A stretch of DNA of 64,000 bases from Rhopalosiphum padi (GCF_020882245.1 NC_083600.1:12214001-12278000); one strand, 5' to 3'; numbered from the stretch's first letter, positions 26,136 to 40,040 are shown. Notes: generated by a model from the sequence alone, not told the origin. Made by a program: numbers and translations.

Positions 26136-26447
26136 TACAACTAAATACAAGTTAGTAGTTACTTTACAGTTTACAAGGTCTGTGATGATAACGGACTAGA
26201 AACTCGTTTGTTTTCCGTGATAACAGTATTGTCAAACAGTATGCGCGATTCGTCCCGGCGATATGCGTTTACTGTGTTAACAGACTGTCTATATATATTA
26301 TATTATTTAGTATTAGATTGTATTCACACTACTCGACGAAACAATTAAATTAAAAATTATCGTCGTTTGACGGTTCAATAATAATTAATTGTTACCGAAT
26401 CTTGTTCGGCCCGTTATGGTAATCTGGTGAATCCGCCGCACAACACC
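26136..26447. promoter_or_regulatory. Probable divergent promoter of ATG7 (-) and DDX42 (+)
   Basis: The DDX42 coding start is at 26448 on the plus strand. A possible ATG7 leader exon ends at a minus-strand donor near 26137. The interval between is richer in CpG than its flanks (26240-26270, 26330-26410). Head-to-head spacing of a few hundred bases is common for housekeeping genes. Exact start sites are not visible. Confidence 0.35.
26416..26430 (+). other. Four-codon upstream ORF in the DDX42 leader
   Basis: ATG-GTA-ATC-TGG-TGA ends 17 bp before the DDX42 start codon. If transcribed, ribosomes would meet this minimal frame first and must reinitiate or leak past it. It is visible in the sequence; any effect is inference. 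Confidence 0.4.
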
Positions 26448-29400
26448 ATGCACAACAACAAGACGAATGATAAAATATCGTTTTCGTTCAATTCCGGTGG
26501 ACGGACGTCGACGTCCCGGTCGGTGGCCATACCTCCTCCACCGTCAAACAGCGGACTCAGTAAGCAGGGCTACTCCACTTTGAACGCCATAAACCATTCG
26601 GCAATCTCCTCGACTTGGGGCGTGCCAAAAAAACGAGCGAAAACCGAAGAAGAGTAAGTGGTGTGCACCCACTCGCGCTCATATTGGTTGTAGTTGTACC
26701 ATTTAGATTGACTGTGAACTTTGGTGGTGTTTAAGGTATTTTGAAGACGAAGATGAACATCAACAACCTCAACTCGAGTACATTCCTGCACCCGATAGTC
26801 CGTCTAATAAAAAATCTGACTGCGATTCTGATTCGTCTGAAGATCCATTGGATGCGTTCATGGAAGGATTAGAAAAAGAAGTATGTTATGTAAATTGTTT
26901 TTTTTTCACTTGAGTATGTAGAAAAACATGTAGATACTCCAATCTGATTCCCTATTCAGAATAAAGAAAAAAAAAATTCATTTTTTAGGTAAAAAAGGCA
27001 AAAACTTCTGACAAAAAAGAAAAAAGAGAAGATGAAAAAGGTATTAGACAAGATATTGAAGAAGAGGACATAGAAGAATCATACTACAGGTGTGTAACAT
27101 TACCTTATATCTTACCGTAATATGAATTAACATTGCCGGAATATAGAAATAATCATTTTTATTCATATACTGTTAGGTATATGGAAGAAAATCCAACAGC
27201 AGGTCTCGTCGATGAAACTTCAGACATTGAAATTGATTATGACGAAGACGGTAATCCTATAGCTCCACCAAAGAAAAAAGTTGGTACCATAATGAGTGAT
27301 TCAATTTTCAACACAATTATCATTAAAAACAAATCTACTTTGCTTGATAAACTAATAATATACTTGTATTTAAATTTTCAATACATCAAAAAAAAATATT
27401 ACAATCATAAAGTTTTGAGCTGTAGAGTATCTACGATGTCTTAAAATAAGTAATCTGAAGCATACAAATTAATATTTTTCTTATGTAATTATTTTTTTAA
27501 AATTGGTTTTGTACTATTTTAATCAAATATTAGTTAAAAGTTAGAAGTTAATTTTTTTTTTATAGGAATCATGCATTATTATATAACACATTAGTTTCCA
27601 AGTGATTTTTACTTGTTACTAAGCTCTGACCCCTTATTTTGCCCATTAAAAATATCTAATTAATTTGTTTTTAATTGTTAACTCATTAATAAAATAAAAC
27701 CATTAATCAAACTCAATTTTTACATTCAATAACAATTTTGTACTCACTTGTTTTAAAAGCCTTAGTTACATTTTAATTTATATTTTATACCAAATATTAA
27801 TTGACTAATTTTAAAACTATTTAAACATTTTATTATCTATTTATTATTCTAATAATATTCTTCTTTTTTTTTCTCCAAAGGAAATAGATCCATTACCTCC
27901 CATTGATCATTCTTTAATCAAATACCAAAACTTTGAAAAGAACTTTTACTCTCCACACAGTGAAATATCATCTTTAACTGTGGATAAAGTTATTCAATTA
28001 CGTAAGACTCTTGGTCTCAGAGTAAATGGTGCTGATTTACCTTATCCAGTCACGTCATTTGCTCATTTTAATTTTGACGATACACTAATGAAAATTATTC
28101 GCAAGTCTGATTATACACAACCCACACCAATTCAAAGTCAAGCAGTTCCTGCTGCACTTGCTGGGCGTGATATCATTGGTAAACAAAAAATATTTCAAAA
28201 AAACTTTTTATAAAAGTAATATTTTTAAATAATTTTTTTAACTTACTATCTATGATTTTGCATAGGTATTGCAAAAACTGGTAGTGGTAAAACGTTAGCA
28301 TTCATTTGGCCCATGTTGATACACATAATGGATCAGCCAGAACTGAAAGAAGGTGATGGACCAGTTGGTTTGATATTAGCGCCTACCAGAGAATTGTCTC
28401 AACAAGTATAAATCAATAGTCAAAAATCGATTATTAGAAATTATTTCTAAATGTTTTTTGTTGTCTAGATCTATGTAGAAGCAAAAAAATTTGGAAAAAT
28501 CTATAACTTGAGAGTAGTATGTTGTTATGGTGGAGGTTCAAAGTGGGAACAATCGAAGGCACTTGAAGGAGGTGCTGAAATCATAGTGGGTACTCCTGGG
28601 AGAGTAATTGATTTAGTTAAGATGGCTGCAACCAATTTAACTAGAGTAACATTCCTTGTATTGGATGAAGCTGATAGAATGTTTAATATGGGTTTTGGTA
28701 AGTATGAATGTGATTTTTATTAAGTATTAATGTGACATTTATTAACTAAAAAATTTGATTTCAGAACCTCAAGTGCGTTCCATTTGTGACCACGTGAGAC
28801 CAGATCGTCAAACATTGCTGTTTTCGGCAACATTTAAAAAGAAAATAGAAAAGTTGGCACGCGATATTCTTACTGATCCTATAAGAATTGTTCAAGGGGA
28901 TATTGGTGAAGCAAACACTGATGTAACACAAATTATGTTGGTGATGCCACAGAGTGACAAGTGCCAATGGTTGTTGGATAATATAGTTCAATTTACGTCA
29001 AATGGATCAATTCTTGTATTCGTTACTAAAAAAGTCAGTTAAATTAAGATAAGAAATAATATATTAAAAAAAAAAAAAAAATATGATTAATGTAAATAAC
29101 CATAATTTATAGTTGGATGCAGAACAACTAGCCAGTACACTTGCTCTAAAAGAGTATGAAGTATTACTGTTACACGGTGACATGGACCAAGCCGAAAGGA
29201 ACAAAGTAATAACACAATTCAAAAAACAAGAAGTTAATATAATGGTAGCCACTGATGTTGCTGGTAAGATCATATTTATTACTGTCTATAATAATACATA
29301 TAAAATATAGAATCAATAGTTTGTGAAACCAGATTTTTGTGTCGAAACCCCAATTTTGATGAAAATAACATATCGTCCTGAATTAATAAGGTTTCTCTTA

Positions 29401-30539
29401 ATTTCTACAGTTTGTACCCCCTTAAAAAACTATTTTTAATGATTAACAAGTTGGTATTCTCTTGAAATTTTTAGATGTACATTATATGAATTATTAAAAA
29501 CTGCAATAAAACATGATTCCATTTTTTTTTGACTAATTGGTTTCTCTAAAGATTGATTCAAATATCAATATCCTTATAACTAATATTTTGATCACTATTT
29601 TGTTTTTTGTGTTTAGCCAGAGGTCTAGATATAGCTCATATTAGAACAGTGGTGAATTACGACATAGCTAGAGATATTGACACACATACACATCGTATAG
29701 GAAGAACTGGTAAGATATTCATAATTTGTTTGTTTAGCAGATTTAAATACTTACTTAATATTAAAATGTTTATTTTAGGTCGAGCGGGAGAAAAAGGTAC
29801 AGCATTTACTCTAGTCACACCAAAAGATCATGAATTTGCTGGCCACTTGGTACGAAGTCTTGAAGGTGTGGGACAGGAAGTTCCCAAACCACTTATGGAT
29901 CTTGCCATGCAGGTAAAAAAGCATCTTAAATTAAAATATTATTAAGATTCTTAATTAAATTAAATTGATTTATTATTCAATCATATTATATTATTCTAGA
30001 GCTCTTGGTTCAGAAAAAGTCGTTTCAAAGGTGGAAAGGGTAAATCAGTCAATGCCGGAGGTGCTGGACTAGGATATCGGGAACCATCGGGCTCCAATAA
30101 TTTTTCCGTTAGTAATTTTCTATTTCAATGAGTTTTAATTATTAATTTAAGTATTAATTATAAATTGTAGGCAGCGAGTTCGTATCAGTGCCCAAAACCT
30201 CCAGCTGCAGCACCGCCAGCACCAAAAGGTGGTCCTGGATCAGGACGACTATTAGCACTGAAAGAAGCATTTAAAATGCAATACCAAAATCAAGTGAGTA
30301 ATAAAATATTTATACTTATTTATAATTCATTAACGCTTTTTTTTATATATTACTTTTTATTATGGTAATTACAGTTTAAAGCCAGTGAAGATCACACTTG
30401 GGAACAAACAGTCGGCTCAAATTCATCGGTAAAAGTGCACACGGGTCCATTAAAAGAACGAAAAGCCAAAAAAAAACCGGTGGGACAATTAAAAAGTTTA
30501 TTTATAAGTGAAAATTTTTTGATTTTGTTTGATCTTTAA
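26448..30539 (+). CDS. DDX42: ATP-dependent RNA helicase DDX42
   Basis: Fourteen exons: 26448-26653, 26736-26880, 26989-27089, 27177-27279, 27881-28178, 28266-28405, 28469-28697, 28765-29033, 29113-29263, 29617-29709, 29779-29912, 30000-30107, 30171-30293, 30375-30539, giving 754 aa (human about 938). DDX42 is a DEAD-box RNA helicase associated with the SF3B part of U2 snRNP. Seen in order: YMEENPTAGLVDE and GNPIAPPKKK before the core, Q motif YTQPTPIQSQAVP, motif I AKTGSGKT, PTRELSQQ, TPGR, LDEADRMFNMGF, SAT, VATDVAARGLD, HRIGRTGRAG, then WFRKSRFKGGKGK, which is typical of DDX42. The family's long basic/RS-like tail is mostly absent; the last exon ends after a Lys-rich stretch. The exon 4 donor (aaa|gttggt) is weak but is the one that keeps frame. 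Start chosen at the first ATG in frame with the conserved region. Confidence 0.94.
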
Positions 30540-31917
30540 CCTATTTAAATCATAAGACTTTTTAATTACTTTAGTAATTCTCTTATAAATAAAAATTTGT
30601 TACAAATTTTTAAAACAGTTTAATTTTATTTATCTAAATAAAACCGTTTGTTAGTGATATATTTTGTTTATTCACTTAACTCTTACAACTTGCCATGTTG
30701 CGTCATGTTTAGTATACTATTTTTGTGAACCCACTGTTATTCTAAACTATAATATGTAAAAAATTAATTGATACCTATTTATAACTTTAGTTGTACAATC
30801 AATTAATAGCATTCTCAACTTGTGTATAAAACATAACTTATTATTTTTTATACATTTTAGAAGGGAATAGTTATTTATAGTTCAAATTCCATTTAATAGT
30901 AAAATAATCATTAATTAACATTTTTTCAATTTTAGTGAAGTCAATAAAAAGTGATCGAAATTAACTTACCATACATCTTAAATAAATATATAAACACAAT
31001 AATGTGTACATCATTTTACATTAATAATATTCATTAAATTTAGGAATACATTTTATTTTTTTTCTCCTGTGATACATGGTTTATTTTACGTGGCAAAATA
31101 ATTGAAGTAGTCCCAACAACATAGCAGATAGGTTAATGGCAATCACAGCTCACTTTCTGTTGATCGTACTAAAGTACTGATTTTAAAATTACATAAACTA
31201 ATAACAAAAATAAAATGTTCAATATGTAATTGATTTTACTTTTGTACAAATTTAAATATTTTTGTATTGTATTGTTTTTGATTTGTATTCAAATCCAAAA
31301 TTATTATCTCATTATTGCTCTCGAAATTCATACAAAATAATTTAGTATTAATTCTGTTGTATGCTATTGAATACTGTGTAATAAATATATTTGAATGTAA
31401 GTAAAATAATATTGATTTTCTATTTATTTTTATTTCTGTAATATCTTGTAATATTTAAAGTATAATAATCGATAATATTAGAAAAGTAATTTAATTTCCA
31501 GTGTTTAGAATGTTTAGATTGCAAGTTATTTCAAAAATTGTTAATTTTGTTAGATCAAAACAGTGATTTGTTTGATTCATTATATCATCAGGTTTTTTCA
31601 AGTAATTACCAATTAGTTCAATAAACAGAGAACAGCAACTTTTTTTAAAAAGAATTAATTTGTTTATTACAAAAACGTGATTTACTTAAAAATTTAAATA
31701 TGTGTGTTACATATATATAAAAAAAAAACGAAAAACAAATGGTTCACTATCATTGTGAAAAATACTTTTGAAACAAAACTTAATCAGTTTTGTTAATTAA
31801 TAAGATAAAACAAAGAATACTTATAAATAGTAAATAGAATAAATAATACAAAAATAAATCTAGATTTAAAAACAGTTATCAAAATATTAATAATGAATAT
31901 TTATAAAAACAAGTTCT
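30540..31917. other. Convergent 3' flanks of DDX42 and citron kinase
   Basis: AT-rich, no gene. Plus-strand AATAAA signals near 30586 and 30636 are candidate DDX42 ends. The citron kinase 3' untranslated region comes in from the right. Confidence 0.5.
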
Positions 31918-34900
31918 TTAATTACTATTAAATTGTATATTAGGATTGAAGCAAACTTTTCTTTGATTTTCTTCTGGTTCATCTAAATTTTCCAACATGG
32001 AAGAAGTGAAACTAAACTCTGATTCATCACTGCAATTTGGAATTTAATTAGATTTATGTTGGGAGTATTTAAAAAAAAAAGCTAAGTCATGCATGTACAC
32101 TTAAAATTTAAAACATATTGTTTTTACAAACACTTACCATGTATCTTGTGTGCCACATGTGTCTAAGGTATCATTTGAAGCTAGTGAGTTTCTAATAATT
32201 TTAGATGGATCCAACTGAAAGACACTACATGTACCTTGGAAATCATTTGTGTTTGTCAAACATATATCGCTACCTCCTAAAAAAAAAAAATAATGTAATC
32301 AATAAAAATTATATCTATTTTTAGGGTTCAGATTTAAGTAACACAAACTAATATTTTATTTACTTAAAAGTTTAGGACGATTTATGGTCAAAACTGCTTT
32401 GTCTTTAGGCTGTTTAGTTGATGTGATACTCCATGTGTCTTCATCCACACAACAAGACTGGGTAATTTTTATAACACAAATTTCGGATTCAGATACAATT
32501 ATTAAAAATGGTTTTTTGAATGCTAAAAATAAAACAAAATATTAAAAATTAACTAATTGATCAAAATTAAATTTGTGGATTATACACACCAAAACTATTT
32601 GGGCTGTATGGCCACTTCATTTCACCACCACGGGTTTTTTTTCCCATCAGAGTCAACAAACACTCCGTACACATTGTAACATAAAAGATATTCCTTATTT
32701 CTCGTCAATTCACACACAAACATCGGTCGATAGTCATGTGATTTAGCAAGTGAATCTGTGAAAAATCCTAAAAAACAAAAATATTTATTACTCAAAATAC
32801 TGGACAAGTTTAAAATTGCTTACTTTTACAACTAAAATTTTCTGTATCAATTTTGTAAAAGCTATTGGTAGTAAATATAATTCCACTGGGTGTAAAGCAA
32901 ATGCAATTAGTTGGAACATTGGTTTTTAATATTTTAGTTACAACAAACTGTGTATCTTGCCATTTTAAAACACTATGGAAATAACAAATTATATTATTAA
33001 TGATTATATTATAACATATTAATAATTTTAATACTTACGTAACACTATGTTCAGATCCTATAACTACCAATTCATTACAGCGAGAAACAGCGATACAGTT
33101 AATTTCTTTCAATTCAGACATAGTCGTTTTGGATGGTTGACTGTTACGTATTTCATCTACAATACGAACCACTTCAATAACTGGCTTTGACATTTGACTT
33201 AATTCTGAATTTAGAACAACAGTTCTCATATTACATTTCAATAGTTCTTTTGTGGTTCCTGAAATACAGAAAACATAATATAAATGCACACAACAATTAA
33301 TGAGAAAGCATAAAATAAAATTGTTATCTAAGCACTCACCAGCAATCATTAAAACTAATTGAAGTTTGGGCAAGAAGACAAAGTCATTGACTAGTTTTGG
33401 TCCAACTATAGGGACGAGATCATGTTTAACTTGTTCATTCTCAGATTTTATGTGGACTGAAAATAATCCTTCAACAGCACCTAATAAGAATACCTACAGA
33501 ATGCAAGATAACAGGTTAAAAACTTATAATTCATAAAAGTATACTAAAGACTTACACTTTGTGATATTTGATGAATGCAGTTAATATTAAGTAATTTATC
33601 TTTATGGAAGGTGTATATATTATCTTTGTAGTCATGATTTTGTTGTGATTGAGCAACACATTCACAATTTTCTAAGAACTCTTTAATTATACTCAACCAA
33701 TTCTGTTTTTCAGACACGCTAGACACAATAATGTATAAAAATAAGGTCATCCATCCAGTGTTCAAGTTGTACACTTCAATTTTCAACATCTGATCATAAT
33801 CTTCATTAGAATTTCTATCAAATGTTGAATCATTCGATTCTGCTACATCAACAATTTTAACAATATTTGATGACATCATCAATGGTAGAGTATAAAATGG
33901 TTGAGTATCATGTTTGTCATTGAGAATTTGTAGCACCCCTTGATCAAATTTTGCATACTTTCGATCCCAAATCTGTTTTGTATTGCTAAAAGAATAAAGA
34001 TAGTTAGAAAAACTATAAATATTTTTAAAGGAACATTTATATCTATAATAATCATTAAAAGCTACTTTATTAGCAGGGTTTAAATATAAAAAAAAAATGG
34101 TTTTATAATCTTGCTCACTGTGGTAACATTGAAAACTTATGTTTATTAATAACATCACTTTAATGGATTAATCAAAAACTAAAAGTAGATTGTAGTCTTA
34201 CCAATATACTTAAGAACTCAAGAGTGAAACATAATATAATTAAAAAGAAAAATTTTTAGAAATTTATGTAACAGGCATCTGATAATTGTGGTACAAAGCC
34301 AACAATTCTGCTCAACTCTTTTGACAGATCCCTTTGTAAACAGTCATAGTGACCATATAATATTAGATTTGAAATAGTATAATATAATATTCTACAAGAA
34401 TCGTTCCCTTTTTGATTATCGTCTGAGTCTATCTTTTCCTCCCTTAGTACATATTACGACTATTTAGGTTTAATAATCTGATAAAACAACACAATGAGCA
34501 ATAATACACTCTTTACACATATGTTAGTAATTGCTTCATAATTATTATATAGTTTGTAATTATTACATTATTTAATTAGTAAAACTTATCAAATAACAAG
34601 TATTTAGTGTTGTAAAATAATTAATTTTATAACATTAAAAAAATTAAATACTTACTCCCAAATAGTAACCCATGATTCAATCTCGGTTTTTTTCTTACTG
34701 TCACTTAGAACAGGCATAGTAGTTTGTTCTTCTTTTTTTATTGGAGTACAATCAGGTAATAACTCATGTGAACATGTTACATGTGTAGACACCCTACACT
34801 CTTGACATTGACTTATTTGTTGCCTACTCACAATTTCAGTTTTGCAATGTGAACATTGTAATCCATCACGTTTGCATATCTTTACTTCAAATCTAAATTT

Positions 34901-37900
34901 ATTTTATAAAATAATAAATATTATTATGTTGTGGTTTTAAGCATTTTTGAATAAATAACTTGCTTATGAAATGACTGAAGTTGTGATAGTGTAGTAGAAG
35001 TTAATTTTTTATAGGCAGGCGAATTAGCTTCAAAATTAAGACGTGTGGGGACTAAAGGTGTCAATGGACCTTGGGTTTTCACCATATTCAGTTCAGCTTG
35101 AGTTTGATAAAGTTTATTCGCAAGATCTTTAGATTTACTCCTTTCAGAATTCAATAGAAATTCAATTTCCTATATAAATTCATAACACATTTAGTAAAAT
35201 AATAACTAAGAGGAAAGAAATAAAAAATTACTTTACTTTTTGATCAATATTTTCTTTATTTTTACCACTGAACAACATATCACCCAATGTTCTCTTCTTT
35301 TTGGTCACATCATCAAACTTTGTTTGCAGGAAATCAATAAGTTTGGTTTGTTGGAGAATAGTAGCATCTGCCTTTATTAAACGTTCCTCGTAATAAACTT
35401 TTTGTTCCATTAAACCATTCTTATATTTTGAAATTACATTTTGCATAACCTAATACAAAAGAATATACATTTTAAGTTAATTTAAATAAGTGGGATAATA
35501 CAAAGTATAGACATAAATGAACTAGATCTTGAACAAACATTTGAGTCTTCAACCATAGCTTCTAACTGAGCAGTTAACCGAACATTGGCTTCTTTCAATA
35601 ACTGTTTTTGACTTATAGTTTCAGATATTTCCGCTTTCATTCTATTCAACTCCTTAATGACCTTTTCGGATTCAATTTGTAATGTATAAAACATTGTACT
35701 TTTATCTCTTAAATCAGAGTTAACTTCATCTAACTATAACACAAATCATAGAACTATATTATACATTTCCAAATAATTTAATGCTTAAAAAATACCTGTT
35801 TCTTCATTGTATCAATTTCTACATTTTTATCATGAACTCGATCTGTCAATAATTTTAATTCTGCTTTAACATTATCTTGTACACTTTCAAATGTTTTTCC
35901 TCTACTTTCAGCTAAAATTCTCAATGATTTTTCTTCATTATACATTTTTTTTGCTTCACGTACTTCGTTTCTTATTTTTTCAATTTCATTCTATATAAAA
36001 AAAAAAAAATACATTTTTAATAAGTTAATATTAATTATTATTACTTACAATATGAAATGTTATATAATTATATTAATGATAGTGAAATCCAAAACAAACA
36101 CATAAACACCTGTTTGGTTTTAATATCTTCCAAAAACTGTTTTTCTTTGTTTTTAAAAGTTAAAACGGTTTCTTCAAAGCTTTCAAGTTGTTCATCTTGA
36201 ACAGTAACTAGTTCTTGCAATGTCTTAATATTTGTTTCACTTTTATTAAATTTAGTTTTATACTCAAGAATCTGAAATGCAAAGTTTATTTTTAGTTAAT
36301 AGAAAGCAATGTATCTTATGATTATTTAACTTACTTGTCTTTCAAGAGAAGATTTTTCACTAATCTGGACTTTAGATTCATTATTTATCTTATTCAATTC
36401 GTTACTTAGCCTTTGGTGTTCAGCTACTTCTTTGTCATACTTTAATTGTAATGATTCTATTGCTTGATTGAGATTTGTAATATTATCCTGCAATAACTTC
36501 AGTTCATCTTCTTTTTTTTTAATTAGCAAATTATGTTCTTCTTGTAATTTAGCAATTTCCTGCTTGAAATTATTTCGTGCATCTTTATGATATTCCTAAA
36601 ATATAATACACATTGATATATTTTTTTTACAAAGGAAACTTATGAAATATCACTGAACAAATATTGAAAGTTAATCTTACTCTAAGACTACTTGTATTAT
36701 CTTCCATTGTTTTATATTTTCTTTGCAGTATTCTCAAGTCTAATTTTAAATCACGAATTTCTTGTTCTCTATTTCGCAACTCTGTTTCAAACTAGAACAA
36801 ATAAATTAATTTATAGTTTAAAACTCATAGAAATTAAAAATTATTAATAATGATGTTAATTTATATTTTTATTAAAAATATTAGCTAAATATCAATGATT
36901 AAATTATAAAAATATTTCTCAATTTTCAAAATGTTTATGAAAAATCATTTTAGCAACTTAAAACCACACCAAATTAGTATTTTAAATTATTTAAGATAAT
37001 ATAATTATAAAAATTTAAAATATTTACTTCTTTTTCATTTTCTTTTGCAGAGATAGCAGTTTCATGTTTTTCAAAAGAAAGTAAAGATTCACTGTTTAGA
37101 CAACAGTTTTGTTGTTGCAGCTGAGCTATTTGCAAATGTAACTTTTCAATTTCATTATCTTTTTCTTGTGTTACACAATTCAATTTTGATTCGAAATCAG
37201 AAGCCATTTTCTTACAAATATTTTTATGTTCAGATAATACAGCAAGTTCTTTTTCAGCATACTGAGATATCTAAGAAACAAGAATACAAAAATACATTTA
37301 AGCAAAATTATAAGTAGTCAAAAATAATGCTTATGATTACTAAACTTAAGCGCTTAGCAATACTTACTTTGAAATTTAAACTATCTAAATCTTTTTCCAT
37401 GACAACAATTTTTTTTTTGAGACATTGATTATCAGTATTTAATTTATTTTTTTCAACTTCAAATGCATCTTCTTTAATTTTCATTTCAGATATTAATGCA
37501 GAAACATGATTATCAATACTATTTTCTTCGGTCAACTGTTTTGATCGACGAACCATGTGCTTTAATTTTGATTTAAGCTTAATTACTTTTTTATTAAGTT
37601 GTTCTTCGTTGCTTTGATATATTTTAATATCATCTTGGTGTTTAAATAGTCTGAAAAATAATATTAATAATGAAATATTTGTATTTAATTAATTAAAGTC
37701 TAAAAATTAAAACTGTACTGTGATTGTAATTCAGTGTTCTGGGCTTGTAAATCTTCAATTTGTACTTTTAATTCCTCTATATTATACAACTCATTAATTG
37801 TTTTGATTTCCCATTTATCAATCTCATTCTGAAAATATTGTTTATTAAAATAAATATACAAAAATGTACTAACTAATCACTTACTTTAACCATTTCTGCT

Positions 37901-40040
37901 TGTTTTTTTTGTGTAATATTAATATCCTCATGACTAGTATCACTAGTTTCACTGATTTTGGTTAATCTGCCTAATTCACTACTCAAGGAAGTCACATCTA
38001 CATGTAATAATACATTTTCTTCTTCCATTTTTTTAATCTTCATGTCATTTTCAACAAATAATGAGTCATATTCTGCTAATTTTTCTTCATATGCTTGAAT
38101 TAAAACTTGAGCGTCTTCTAATTCCTTACGCTTTACTCTTATAGATGTTTCTAATTCAGGATTGTTGGTCATAAAATAAGATTGATTTCGTTTCGATACT
38201 TGCATACTGTATGTGAAACCAATAAATGGAAGATCTCTGCCAGAGAAGTGTTTTTGTTTCTACACAACAAAAAAGTAATATTATGAAACAGTATAAATTT
38301 AAAGCTATTAACAACTTACTTTAAAATCATTAATATTCAATGCTGGACGAACACGTTCATGTATTGGAAAATTAGAAACATCATTATCAGACGAAAGTGA
38401 TGGAATATAAGGGGGTACCTGGTCATGTAAGCTATTGAAATTTATTTTTGAAAAAATATCCAAATCTAGCATCATGTCAACAGTAAATCTTTTGTCAACA
38501 TGACATACTAAAGACTCAATCATCTGTCTATAAGCTGAAAATTGTAAATAAATTAAATGTTGAAACAAAAAATATTTTTTTATATTATTTATTACTATAA
38601 ACCAATTGATTTCAGTGTTAATAAGTGATAAAAATACTTATTAATTTTAATTTTAAAGTACTTACATGAAGATACTTTCAAATAAGGAGGATACTTCAAA
38701 ATATTGTCAAAATTTAATATATTTGAATAAATAACTGCTTGTTGTTCAGAATTGAATGGAGTATCCCCAGTTGCCATCTCATACGCAACAATACCAACAG
38801 ACCATAGATCACATTGGGGTCCATAACCCTCCATTGATTTTGAATTTGACTGCATAAACTATGTGTAAAACAATATATACAAATTTAGAATGAAAACTTT
38901 CAAATTCTTTTTTAAAAACTAATTTTTTTATTATATATTTAATTTATGCAGAAATGCTCATTAGTTAAAATATCTTTTTAAGTTAAAAAATAAATATTTA
39001 CTATTAAAACTTCTGGTGCTAAATACTCAGAAGTACCAACAGGCATACGGACACAAATTTTTCCATCACGATTAAGTTTTGCTGAAGAACCAAAATCAAC
39101 CAATTTCAGATGACCAACACGATCTAACATCATATTTTCAGGCTTGATGTCGCGATGAGCAAAGCCCATTGTATGCAGATGTTTAACAGCTAGTAAGAGT
39201 TCAGCGATATAAAACCTTTAGAAAAATAATACTTATATATAAGCACATTCATTAATAATAAAATATTTTAATCAATTTGACAATTACTTGGCTGTTTCCT
39301 CTGGTAATGTACCATTAAACTTATCAATTAAATTTGCAAAATCTCCTCCAGGGTGATAGTCCATAACCAGGTAAAGATTTTGAAAGTCTTGAAAAGCATA
39401 ATGCAATTGTGTTAAAAATGGAGAACTTGATGATGCCATAATATCTCTTTCATACTCGAAAAAAGCAATCTAAAATAATAAATTATTAGATGTTTTAATA
39501 TAATATGATATAGGTATCACTATTCACTAAGTAATAGTTATTTTAATTACATCTCTGTGATTAAGCAAATTATCCTTTTTCAACACTTTCATTGCAAAAA
39601 TATCCTTGGTATGTTTTTCTACCACTAATTCTACGTCTCCGAAATGCCCTTTACCGATCACTTGTTTAGATTCAAAATCCAAACGATTGACTCTGAGAGA
39701 TTTCAACTCAGGTATGGCCATTTTAACTATAATGTAAAATAATGTCAATCAACAGATGCACATACATATAAGTATAATCGCCGGATTTTATACGACGATG
39801 TTACATAGTACGCTCTCTAATGTACCAACAACCAGTGTGGGGGTGCTTACATTTGTTCACGAAATTTGTGATCAGTGGATCGCTTTTCATAAATTCGTTG
39901 TTGCATTCGTCAAACAGCAATATGATGGCGTCGAATAGCAGTTCCTTGTTTAGAGCTGTCGTGGCCATAATTGTCGGACCACTTAGCACTTCGCTAATGC
40001 GCATAGATCGCACCGATATTGATTCGGCTGCCGGTTCCAT
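31918..40040 (-). CDS. sti: Citron Rho-interacting kinase (sticky)
   Basis: Twenty-six exons (minus): 40040-39851, 39726-39551, 39469-39288, 39215-39002, 38858-38666, 38534-38320, 38259-37885, 37828-37719, 37650-37368, 37270-37028, 36791-36681, 36595-36335, 36271-36110, 35990-35796, 35733-35539, 35449-35237, 35169-34964, 34892-34656, 33985-33556, 33493-33340, 33258-33039, 32972-32824, 32767-32590, 32522-32364, 32276-32138, 32029-31918. About 1766 aa if one extra A is ignored. Citron kinase sits at the cleavage furrow and midbody and links RhoA, anillin and actomyosin in late cytokinesis. Kinase motifs: GKGHFG, AMK, HRDIKPEN, DFG, APE (residues ~78-355). A long coiled coil follows, containing QQTKLIDFLQTKF; then a C1 zinc finger (~1172-1222), a PH region and a CNH domain (LLGAVEGLF, EYLLCYNVYGVFVD). 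Two oddities, a frameshift in an A8 run and a GC-AG intron, are listed separately. The start could be further upstream (in-frame ATG at 40196). Confidence 0.92.
32639..32646 (-). other. Homopolymer frameshift in the citron CNH-domain exon
   Basis: On the coding strand the exon reads GAT-GGG followed by eight A then CCC. Eight A give DGKKNPWW and a stop. Seven A would give DGKKTRGGEMKWPYSPNSF, which splices in phase to AFKKPFLIIV and aligns with the family's GRR..(D)LKWS..PLAFAYREPYLF. The reading frame is therefore off by one base. A sequencing or assembly error in the run is the simplest reading; a real allele is possible. Confidence 0.7.
34958..34963 (-). other. GC-AG intron donor in citron kinase
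   Basis: The intron between exons 35169-34964 and 34892-34656 has no in-phase GT donor. Using GC at cataa|gcaagt closes the frame (phase 2) and gives SFHKFEVK, which aligns with PHRFNV at the start of the citron C1 finger. GCAAGT is the usual consensus for GC-AG introns. Confidence 0.7.

Noticed and set aside
26427..26447. GTG start for DDX42 adding seven residues
   Set aside because: Eukaryotic genes rarely start at GTG; the ATG at 26448 is in frame and better supported.
27177..27444. Read-through frame after DDX42 exon 4 as a short isoform
   Set aside because: The added tail is low-complexity Lys/Tyr/Asn-rich intron sequence; splicing to 27881 restores the conserved EIDPLPPIDH.
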